Made by a program: the position numbers and the translations under genes. The notes beneath the pieces are model-generated. The model did no database searches, had not been told where the DNA came from, and saw only the letters and a list, made by a program, of their open reading frames with translations. This document shows positions 1-6,885 of a stretch of 9,238 nt of DNA, piece after piece; position 1 is the first letter of the stretch, and the number at the start of each line of letters is the position of its first letter. Origin of the DNA: an uncultured bacterium (GTDB taxonomy: Bacteria > Verrucomicrobiota > Kiritimatiellia > RFP12 > UBA1067); assembly GCA_902779075.1 (NCBI GenBank), contig CACZAK010000174.1, positions 1 through 9,238 of the forward strand, in the 5' to 3' direction.

Positions 1-579
1 ATCCTCGACGACAGCTCGAACCTCCAGGAGACGTACGACCCGTCGCACGACATCTGGCAGCACATCGACCCGTCGGACGTGATCAACGCGATGGACTTCA
101 AGAAGCTCCGCCGAATCCACATCAAGGGCACGCGCAATTTCCCGAACGACGCGGAGGCCGTCAACTGGGGCCGCCTATTCCCGCGCCAGCGCGTGAACGA
201 CGCGCTCGCCGCGAAGGCCGGGCTTCCGGCTCTCCCGCCTGATTCGCAGGGCGGTAACTGGGACCGCATGAACTACGAGCCGCGTCTCCCCGGCTTCGGC
301 GGCAGCGACTCCTGCGACTGGACGAAGTTCCTCGAAACCTTGATGGCGAAGGGCTACAAGTACCCGTTCGTGATTGAGAACGAGGGCTGCAACTCGTCCC
401 ACACCGGCAACATGGGCGCGACGATGCAGGGCTTCAAGGCGACGATCCTCAACACGGCTCCGGTCGTATGGCCTCTCGGCGAAAACGGCTACGCATTCGA
501 CACGTCCGCGCTCAAGCCGATGGCTCGTACGCGCACGACGGACATCCCAGTCGTGACGATGAAGGACCTCGGTGCCTGA
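1..579 (+). CDS. Sugar phosphate isomerase/epimerase-like TIM-barrel protein, C-terminal part (5' partial)
   Basis: The frame is open from the first base of the window, so the gene starts upstream and only its last 192 residues are seen. The segment HIKGTRNFP, followed by LPGFGGSDSCDWTKFLETL and then GYKYPFVIENEG, matches the last strands of the xylose-isomerase-like (AP endonuclease 2 type) TIM barrel. In that family a His-Lys-Asp/Gly strand, a 'G.G..DW..f...L...GY' helix and an acidic 'iE.E' strand carry metal- and sugar-binding residues. The usual role is isomerising or epimerising sugars or sugar phosphates. The exact substrate cannot be told from this fragment. The tail after the IENEG strand (NMGATMQGFKATIL) is probably the last barrel helix. 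The gene ends 28 bases before the GH92 enzyme on the same strand, so the two could be cotranscribed and work together in sugar use. Family call fairly secure; substrate unknown. Confidence 0.65.
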   Translation: MLDDSSNLQETYDPSHDIWQHIDPSDVINAMDFKKLRRIHIKGTRNFPNDAEAVNWGRLFPRQRVNDALAAKAGLPALPPDSQGGNWDRMNYEPRLPGFGGSDSCDWTKFLETLMAKGYKYPFVIENEGCNSSHTGNMGATMQGFKATILNTAPVVWPLGENGYAFDTSALKPMARTRTTDIPVVTMKDLGA

Positions 580-585
580 CGCGCC

Positions 586-606
586 GAGCCCATAAGGGCT
601 TCTTTA
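586..606 (+). terminator. Small hairpin between the isomerase-like gene and the GH92 gene
   Basis: GAGCCC (586-591) can pair with GGGCTT (596-601) around an ATAA loop, with five Watson-Crick pairs and one G-T pair, followed by CTTTA. It resembles a weak intrinsic terminator or attenuator. It lies directly in front of the ATG at 608, where no clear Shine-Dalgarno sequence is visible, so it could instead limit translation of the next gene. The stem is short, so this is a tentative call. Confidence 0.3.
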
Positions 607-607
607 G

Positions 608-3600
608 ATGAAAAAGCTTCTCTGCACCTTCCGCATCGGATTGTCGATAGCGGTAATTTCGTTTGCTGCAAACGCGATTCTTCCGGCAAGTGGCGCGGTG
701 TCGTATGTCGTTGACGCCAAAGAAGGACCAGAGAAGGCGAAATGGGCCGATGACGTGTTGGCGCTCGCCGATCCGTTCATCGGCTCTGGCGGCACGGGAC
801 ATACCACCCCGGCGGCCGCGTATCCGTTCGGCATGGTCCAACCAGGTCCAGACACCAGCCATGCCGGATGGGAACACTGTTCTGCCTACCAATACGGCGA
901 CAAGCGCATCCGGCGCTTCTCGCAGAACCACCTGAGCGGAACCGGCTGCGCGGAATTCACCGACGTCGCATTCATGCCCGCAGCCGGCGATCCCGCTGCG
1001 GCGCTGAAGCGCGACTACGGCGCCCGCTTCGACAAGGCGACGGAAAAGGCGTCGCCGGGCTACTACGCCGTCACGCTCGCGTGCGGGACTAAGGTGGAGG
1101 CCACGTGTACTAAGCACGTGTCGGTCTTCCGCTTCACGTTCCCGAAGGACAAGAGGGCGTCGCTCCTCTTTGACCCGTCCTGGTCGTTCTCGGATATAAA
1201 ATCCGCCGAGATAACGCCGATGAAGGAGAGGCGCGTATCGGGTCATGTTGATCGCCACGGTTGGCCTGGCCACGAATACTGGTTCGCGTGGGAAATCTCG
1301 GCCGAACCGCTGCGCGGGCGGATCGTCAAGGAGGCCAAGGCGGAGAAGGGGAGCGTGCCGGTGTATGCGTATGATTTTGACGTTGGCAAGGGCAATGTCA
1401 TCTACCTCAAGGTCTCGCTCTCGCGTACATCCGCCGAGGGCGCTCGCCGCAATATCGAGAAGGAAGTGCCTGGCTGGGACTTCGACGGCGTTCTCGCGTC
1501 CAACCGAGTCGCCTGGCGCGGAATCCTTGAGCGCGTGAAGGCGAAGGGTACGAAAGACCAGCTCAAGGCCCTCTACACGTCGGTCTACCACCTCTGCTTC
1601 CAGCCGAACACGATCTCGGATGTCGGCGAGCCCGATCTCTATTCAACGTTCTCGTGCTGGGACACGTACCGCGCGGCGGGTCCGCTCTACACGATTCTCA
1701 CGCCAGAATACGTGCCCGCGTTTATCAACTCGATGCTCTGGCACTTCGACCAGAACGGACACCTTCCCGTCTGGACGCTCTGGGGCAAGGACAACCAGTG
1801 CATGATCGGCGTCCATTCCGTGCCGATGATTGTTGATGCGTATTTGAAGGGCCTTGGGGAACGGGGAATGGGGAATGGGGAACGGGTGGACTGGGAGAAG
1901 GCGTGGCGGTGCGTGGAAAAGACGCTCACGGAGAACCGCGGCCGGCATAAGGCGAGGTACGAGCTTATTGAGAAGTACGGCTATTACCCGTGCGACATCG
2001 TGAAGGACGAAAGCGTGTCGCGTCTTCTCGAGGACTGCTACGACCAGGCGTGCGCCGCTCGCTTCGTGAAGTCTCTCGGCAAGGAACGCGAGGCGAAATT
2101 CTTCCGCGACCGCTCGCTCAACTGGACGAACGTGTTCGACAAGACGACGGGCTTCATGCGCGGCAGGGATTCCAAGGGCGCATGGCGCAAGGACTTCGAT
2201 CCCTACAAGATCAGCCACATCAGGCACTGTGACTACACCGAGGGCAACGCCTACCACTGGAACTGGCACGTGATGCAGGACCCCGATCTGCTCGTCGGCA
2301 TGCTGGGCGGACGGGATGCGGCGGTGCGGCGTCTGGGAACGCTGTTCACGGACAACTCAAAGAAGGGCCTAGACGCGATTCCGGACGTCACTGGCCTGAT
2401 CGGGCAGTATTGCCACGGCAACGAGCCGAGCCACCACAACATCTACTTCTTCTCGCTGCTTGGGCGGCGCGACCTTGCGGCGCAGTACATCCGGCAGGTG
2501 ATGGACACGCAGTACCAGACGACGCCGACGGGCCTCTGCGGCAACGACGACTGCGGGCAGATGAGCGCATGGTACATCTTCAGCGCAATGGGCCTATATC
2601 CATTCGACCCGTGCGGAGGCAACTACGTACTGGGTGAAGCGCAGATGGAGGAAATCTCCATCGACGTCGGTGGCGGCAAGCGCTTCCGCGTGGTCTCCGA
2701 GTTGCCAGGCGAGGTCTCAGCCTCCGTTGAACTCAACGGACGCAAGCTGGACGGCGTGACGGTCAGCCACAACGACATCATGAAGGGCGGTACGCTTGGC
2801 TTCGTCGGAGGAACTTCGGAGTATGACTACGTCTTCGACACGTCCGGAGCCCCCGAACTCGCCGCATGGACGAAGCAGAACATCGTACACGTCGTCCGGG
2901 AATGGTATCCAAAATTGGTGGAGATGTTTCCGTCGGAAGGCTGGAAGGCGAGCAGAAAAGTCAAATTCCGTTTCACGAATGAAGCGGACTACCCTGCGTA
3001 TGCGTCGGCGAACTGCGTGACCTTGGGGCGTCCCTGGTTCAAGAAAAACCCCGAAGACATCGGTTGCATCATACACGAACTGTTCCATGTCATCCAGGGA
3101 GGGTATCGCAATTCGCCCGAATGGCTGACGGAAGGCATTCCCGACTATGTCAGGTTCTATCTCTTTGAACCAGAATCGCACGGATGCGACATGGTCCTTC
3201 GCTCCGCCGAGGCGCGTTACGACGGCAAATACCGTGTCTCCGCCAACTTCCTCGACTTCGTGGAGCGTCGGCATCCGGGTGTCGTGAAGGAGCTGAACGC
3301 GCTCTGCCGTCAGGGTAAATACGATGAAGAGACCTATTGGAAGAAGCGCACCGGCAAGACGGTCAAGGAGCTGGAGACGGAGTGGAAGAGCCAGGGGAAC
3401 GGGCCTTTCAAATATTATCGCTTCTGCGTTGACGCCACAAAGCGCCCGGCCTATTGCACGCAGCTTTCCGAAATTACGCTGCTAGACGCGAACGGCAAGA
3501 AGATTCCAAACAGTGAGTTCAAGCTCAGCTTCGAGGCTGGCGATGGGGCGTTTGGCGACGGCGAGACGCCGGACAAGGCCGTGGATGGCGACGTCAACAC

Positions 3601-3862
3601 CAAGTGGCTTGACTTCAGGGCCAATAGCGGTGCGTCGGCCTCGAGCCGCGCTTCTGTCTGGCTGCAGTTCAATTTCACCTCCCCCGTGAAGCTCTCGAGC
3701 TACAGGTGGTGTACGGCCAACGACTTTGAGGAGCGTGACCCCGCGGCCTGGAGATTGCTCGGATCGAATGACGGCACTACCTGGGTCGTGCTAGACAAGG
3801 TCGAAGGGTTCCGCGCGACGTCAAAACGCAATCGGTTTGCCTTCGGCAGGCGCTTGCGGTAG
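608..3862 (+). CDS. Secreted GH92 alpha-mannosidase fused to a BSP-type zinc peptidase domain and a discoidin-like module
   Basis: Encodes 1084 residues, against roughly 750 for a typical GH92 enzyme. Residues 1-30 (MKKLL..., a hydrophobic core, then ASGA) form a signal peptide. GH92 spans about 55-740. Visible motifs are DPFIGSGG at 55, CWDTYR around W351, EGNAYHWNW with E545, GNEPSHHN with E606, and GNDDCGQMSAWY with D647/D648. GH92 enzymes are calcium-dependent inverting exo-alpha-mannosidases of the (alpha/alpha)6 type. By spacing, E545 is the probable catalytic acid and D647/D648 hold the base (inferred). At about 742-930 follows a BSP domain (PF04450-like): EWYPKL, then HELFH at 823-827, then EWLTEG with E842, a gluzincin-style zinc site. 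Residues about 935-1084 resemble an F5/8 C (discoidin) fold, with AVDGDVNTKW and WRLLGSNDGTTW. The modules join without a long linker, in one unbroken frame. The likely role is demannosylation plus proteolysis of glycoproteins outside the cytoplasm. GH92 is secure; activity of the BSP domain is inferred. Confidence 0.9.
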   Translation: MKKLLCTFRIGLSIAVISFAANAILPASGAVSYVVDAKEGPEKAKWADDVLALADPFIGSGGTGHTTPAAAYPFGMVQPGPDTSHAGWEHCSAYQYGDKRIRRFSQNHLSGTGCAEFTDVAFMPAAGDPAAALKRDYGARFDKATEKASPGYYAVTLACGTKVEATCTKHVSVFRFTFPKDKRASLLFDPSWSFSDIKSAEITPMKERRVSGHVDRHGWPGHEYWFAWEISAEPLRGRIVKEAKAEKGSVPVYAYDFDVGKGNVIYLKVSLSRTSAEGARRNIEKEVPGWDFDGVLASNRVAWRGILERVKAKGTKDQLKALYTSVYHLCFQPNTISDVGEPDLYSTFSCWDTYRAAGPLYTILTPEYVPAFINSMLWHFDQNGHLPVWTLWGKDNQCMIGVHSVPMIVDAYLKGLGERGMGNGERVDWEKAWRCVEKTLTENRGRHKARYELIEKYGYYPCDIVKDESVSRLLEDCYDQACAARFVKSLGKEREAKFFRDRSLNWTNVFDKTTGFMRGRDSKGAWRKDFDPYKISHIRHCDYTEGNAYHWNWHVMQDPDLLVGMLGGRDAAVRRLGTLFTDNSKKGLDAIPDVTGLIGQYCHGNEPSHHNIYFFSLLGRRDLAAQYIRQVMDTQYQTTPTGLCGNDDCGQMSAWYIFSAMGLYPFDPCGGNYVLGEAQMEEISIDVGGGKRFRVVSELPGEVSASVELNGRKLDGVTVSHNDIMKGGTLGFVGGTSEYDYVFDTSGAPELAAWTKQNIVHVVREWYPKLVEMFPSEGWKASRKVKFRFTNEADYPAYASANCVTLGRPWFKKNPEDIGCIIHELFHVIQGGYRNSPEWLTEGIPDYVRFYLFEPESHGCDMVLRSAEARYDGKYRVSANFLDFVERRHPGVVKELNALCRQGKYDEETYWKKRTGKTVKELETEWKSQGNGPFKYYRFCVDATKRPAYCTQLSEITLLDANGKKIPNSEFKLSFEAGDGAFGDGETPDKAVDGDVNTKWLDFRANSGASASSRASVWLQFNFTSPVKLSSYRWCTANDFEERDPAAWRLLGSNDGTTWVVLDKVEGFRATSKRNRFAFGRRLR
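1856..1886 (+). repeat. G-rich heptamer tandem repeat (GGGGAAY x4) inside the GH92 gene
   Basis: Four perfect 7-base units run in a row: GGGGAAC, GGGGAAT, GGGGAAT, GGGGAAC, then GGG. They add the low-complexity stretch GERGMGNGER to the protein, between the conserved helix ending in DAYLKG and the helix starting DWEKAW. Five G-tracts this close could form a G-quadruplex on the + strand. Similar short G-rich heptamers are known as interspersed simple repeats in some bacterial genomes, for example cyanobacteria. The reading frame is kept. Confidence 0.8.
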
Positions 3863-3872
3863 AGCTAACCGC
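3856..3872 (+). other. Stem-loop straddling the GH92 stop codon
   Basis: GCGGT (3856-3860) is complementary to ACCGC (3868-3872) across a 7-base loop, and the TAG stop lies at 3860-3862. No T-tract follows, so it is not a classical intrinsic terminator. It could slow decay of the upstream message or aid termination just before the next promoter. Weak evidence. Confidence 0.25.
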
Positions 3873-3879
3873 GGGGGAA

Positions 3880-3897
3880 ATGATATACTATTATCAT
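3880..3897 (+). promoter_or_regulatory. Extended -10 promoter with overlapping palindrome
   Basis: TGA followed by TATACT (3881-3889) is a good extended -10 element (TGn plus TATAAT-like hexamer) in an AT-rich island within very GC-rich DNA. It sits about 40 bases before the M16 start codon. No convincing -35 lies at 17 bases, as is usual for extended -10 promoters. The hexamer is embedded in a perfect inverted repeat, ATGATA (3880-3885), six bases, TATCAT (3892-3897), placed where a repressor would block RNA polymerase. The outer half-sites resemble those of Fur-type boxes, but the gap is one base longer than in the usual 7-1-7 form. This is the only promoter-like sequence seen upstream of the peptidase/ABC operon. 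Confidence 0.45.
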
Positions 3898-3930
3898 CCT
3901 TTCAAGTAACAAGTTGGAGCCAACGACAAA

Positions 3931-6885
3931 ATGAAACGATTGCAGACAAGAGAAATCATGGCCGGGTGCGCGCTGATGGCCAGTGCAGCCTGTGCGTACC
4001 AGGTGGGCGACCGCGTGAGCGGCTTCGAGGTGACGGCCGTCACGCCGGTTCCCGAGGTGAAGGGCACGCTAGTGCGGATGACCTATCCGAAAAGCGGCGC
4101 CGACCTCGTGTGGCTCGACCGCGATGACGACAACATGACCTTCTCGATCGCGTTCCGCACGATTCCCGAGGATGACACGGGCGTCGCCCACATCCTCGAG
4201 CATTCCGTGCTGTGCGGATCGGAGAAGTATCCCGTGAAGGAGCCGTTCGTCGAACTGCTCAAAAGCTCCTTCGCGACGTTCCTCAACGCCTGGACATCCT
4301 CCGACTACACGGCGTATCCGGTCTGCTCGCGCAACCGCAAGGACTTCCTCAACCTGATCGACGTCTACATGGACGCCGTGCTCCATCCCCTCAGCGTGAA
4401 ATCGCCCCTCCCGTTCCGTCAGGAGGGTTGGCACTACGAGGTGGACGACGAAGGCAATTTCAGCCGCAACGGCGTTGTGTACAGCGAGATGAAGGGCGCG
4501 TTCGCGAACCCCGAGCGCCTCCTCTACCACGAGCTACGCCGGATGCTCTTCCCCGACAACACCTACCGCTTCGTCTCGGGCGGCGATCCCGCGAGCATCC
4601 CCGACCTCACGTTCGAGAAGTACAAGGACTTCTACTTCCGCCACTACCATCCGTCCAACGCCCGCATCTTCCTCGACGGCCGCGTGGACCTCCCCGCCGT
4701 GCTCGCGAAACTCGACGCGTACCTCGCGCCCTACGGGCGCCAGGCCGTGGACGCCTCCGTGCCGTTCCAGAAGCCCATCTCGGCGTCCAAGACGATCGCA
4801 TACGAAATCGCGCCCGGTGACAATCCGGCGGACAAGACGCTTGTCGCCGACTCCTGGGTGTTTGCGTCGTGGAAGGACCGAGAGAAGGGGCTGGCGTTCG
4901 ACGTACTTTCCGACGCGCTTGCCGACTCCAACGAAGCGCCGCTTACGAAGGCGCTTCTCTCGCGCGGGCTCTGCGAGGACGTGGCCCTCTGGTGCGGCGG
5001 CAACGAACAGCGTGCGGCCACGTTCTACGCGAAGAACGTAAAGGACGGCAAGGCCGATGAAGTGCGCCGCGTGATGCGCGAGACACTGGAGGGCCTTGCC
5101 GCAAAGGGCCTCGACCATGCCCGCATCGCGGCGATCCTCGACCGGCATGAGTTCCGCGAGCGCGAGAAGGACACGGGCGACACCCCGCGCGGACTCGCCT
5201 ACTTCTCCGACGCGATTGAGGCGTGGATGTACGGCGGCGACCCGACCGATGCGTTCCGCCACGCCCACCTCTACGCATCGCTCCGCGCGAAACTGAAGAC
5301 GGGCTGGTTCGAGAAATTCCTGCGCGAGACTCTGCTTGAGAATCCCCATCACGTGCAGCTCACGATGACGCCCTCCGCCACCCTCGCGACCGAGCGCGCC
5401 GCCGCCGAAAAGAAAGAGCTGGTGTCCATCAAGGCCGGCTGGTCGAAGGAGAGGCTCGAGGGCGAACTCGCCCTCGCACGTGAACTCACCGCGTTCCAGA
5501 AGCGCCCCGACGCGCCGGAGGACCTTGCGAAACTTCCGCGTCTCGCCGTGGCTGACGTGCCCGTACGCGGGCCGGAGCGCGTGCAGAAACTGACGCAGCT
5601 CGATTGTGGCGGTACGGTGCCCGTACTCTCCCCCCACACCGGCGCGAACGGCATCACCTACGTGAAGCTCTACTTCCAGCTCCATGGCCTCACGCGCGAG
5701 GAGCTTGCGGACGTCTATCTGCTCACCGCCCTCATGGGCGAACTTGCCACGCGGAACCATTCTGCGCTGGCGCTCCGCAGCGAAATCGACTCCAGACTTG
5801 GCGGTTTCAACGTGTCGGTTGACGTTCAGGGGCGGTCTGACGGCGAGGCGGCGGCCTACGTGGTGGTGACGGCGAGCGCGCTTGAGGAGAAGAAGGACGA
5901 GATCATCCGCCTCGCGCCGGAAATCCTGCTCGGGACGAAGTTCGACGACGAGAAGGCCATCGGCAAAATCCTCCGCCAGCTGCGTCGGGCCAAGGAACGC
6001 GGCACGATGGGCCTCGGCGCGCGCATCTACGCCCGCCGCCGCGCGCAGGCTGCGCTCTCCGAACGCGGCCTCCGCGTGGATATCCTCTTGGGACTTGCGC
6101 AGATTCGCCACCTCCAGAAGCTCGACGACGCCTACGCGAAGGACGGCGCGGCGATCTGCAAGCGCCTCGACGCGCTCCGGAACCGCATCTTCCTCTCCTC
6201 GCGCGTCGCGCTCTGCTGTCTTGCGGACAACACGCCCGCCGACTGGGCGCGCGGCCTGCTCGCGACGATCCCCGAATCGCCGGCCCAGTGGCGCTTCGCG
6301 CCCTACGGTTTGCCGCCGAAGGTGGCGGAGGGTTTCCGCACGCCCGGCAAGGTCGCGTTCGCCGCGAAGTCGTCCCGTCCCGGCCCCTACGTGGGCAGTT
6401 CCGTGGTGGCCGCGCGCATTCTTTCGCTCGACTACCTCTGGAACGAGATCCGCGTGCGCGGTGGTGCGTACGGTTCTAATTTCCATGTGCGTCCGGACGG
6501 CGACGGCGGCTATCTCTCGTGGAACGACCCCAAGCCCGGCCGCACGCTCGGCTGCTACGACAAGTCTGGCGACGCGCTGCGCGCGTTCGCGAAGAGCAAC
6601 GCCGCGCTCGACCGCTATATCGTGAGCGCCGTCGCGTCCACGGAGCCGTACGAGACGCCGAGCACGGAAGTGGAGAGCGCCGCGATGCGCTACCTGCAGG
6701 GACGCACGCCCGAGGATGTCCAGCGTCTGCGCGCGGAGATGCTCCGTACGACGAAGGGCGACTTGATGAAGTTTGCCGACGTGCTCGACGGCCTGACGAA
6801 GGACGCTTCCATCTGCGTGATCGGTGGCGGTGAGGCATTTGACACCGCCACGAACCTCCTGCAGCGCGTCGAGTCCGTGCAATGA
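3931..6885 (+). CDS. Exported M16C (presequence protease/falcilysin-like) zinc oligopeptidase
   Basis: Encodes 984 residues, normal for the single-chain M16C family (PreP, falcilysin, Cym1), whose four-domain clamshell degrades unfolded peptides. The inverted zinc motif is intact: H87-ILE90-H91, within a segment matching PreP (HILEHSVLCGSEKYPVKEPF). The third ligand is E186 in YSEMKG, 95 residues after H91 and so close to the spacing in PreP. The C-terminal half keeps IRVRGGAYG (R843, Y847), the region of the substrate-anchoring Arg/Tyr pair. The usual NAMTYPD after the active-site helix is here NAWTSSD. Residues 1-22 (KR..., a hydrophobic stretch, ACA before YQ) form a likely Sec signal peptide, so it should work in the periplasm rather than the cytoplasm. 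The ATG at 3931 has GGAG at 3916-3919, slightly far at 11 bases. The stop overlaps the next start (ATGA at 6882), indicating translational coupling to an importer. It probably trims peptides or frees a ligand that the ABC system imports (inference). Confidence 0.9.
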   Translation: MKRLQTREIMAGCALMASAACAYQVGDRVSGFEVTAVTPVPEVKGTLVRMTYPKSGADLVWLDRDDDNMTFSIAFRTIPEDDTGVAHILEHSVLCGSEKYPVKEPFVELLKSSFATFLNAWTSSDYTAYPVCSRNRKDFLNLIDVYMDAVLHPLSVKSPLPFRQEGWHYEVDDEGNFSRNGVVYSEMKGAFANPERLLYHELRRMLFPDNTYRFVSGGDPASIPDLTFEKYKDFYFRHYHPSNARIFLDGRVDLPAVLAKLDAYLAPYGRQAVDASVPFQKPISASKTIAYEIAPGDNPADKTLVADSWVFASWKDREKGLAFDVLSDALADSNEAPLTKALLSRGLCEDVALWCGGNEQRAATFYAKNVKDGKADEVRRVMRETLEGLAAKGLDHARIAAILDRHEFREREKDTGDTPRGLAYFSDAIEAWMYGGDPTDAFRHAHLYASLRAKLKTGWFEKFLRETLLENPHHVQLTMTPSATLATERAAAEKKELVSIKAGWSKERLEGELALARELTAFQKRPDAPEDLAKLPRLAVADVPVRGPERVQKLTQLDCGGTVPVLSPHTGANGITYVKLYFQLHGLTREELADVYLLTALMGELATRNHSALALRSEIDSRLGGFNVSVDVQGRSDGEAAAYVVVTASALEEKKDEIIRLAPEILLGTKFDDEKAIGKILRQLRRAKERGTMGLGARIYARRRAQAALSERGLRVDILLGLAQIRHLQKLDDAYAKDGAAICKRLDALRNRIFLSSRVALCCLADNTPADWARGLLATIPESPAQWRFAPYGLPPKVAEGFRTPGKVAFAAKSSRPGPYVGSSVVAARILSLDYLWNEIRVRGGAYGSNFHVRPDGDGGYLSWNDPKPGRTLGCYDKSGDALRAFAKSNAALDRYIVSAVASTEPYETPSTEVESAAMRYLQGRTPEDVQRLRAEMLRTTKGDLMKFADVLDGLTKDASICVIGGGEAFDTATNLLQRVESVQ

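Noticed and set aside
512..1591. Open frame of 359 codons on the - strand over the start of the GH92 gene
   Set aside because: It overlaps the signal peptide and conserved GH92 motifs on the other strand, and its translation has no recognisable family features.
3863..3930. Possible cobalamin riboswitch ahead of a BtuCDF-like operon
   Set aside because: The gap is only 68 bases, much too short for a cobalamin riboswitch, and no B12-box-like sequence is visible.
4534..6882. Very long open frame (782 codons) on the - strand across the peptidase gene
   Set aside because: It is the antisense shadow of the well-supported M16C gene in GC-rich DNA; its translation is rich in Arg, Ala, Val and His, with no recognisable domain.
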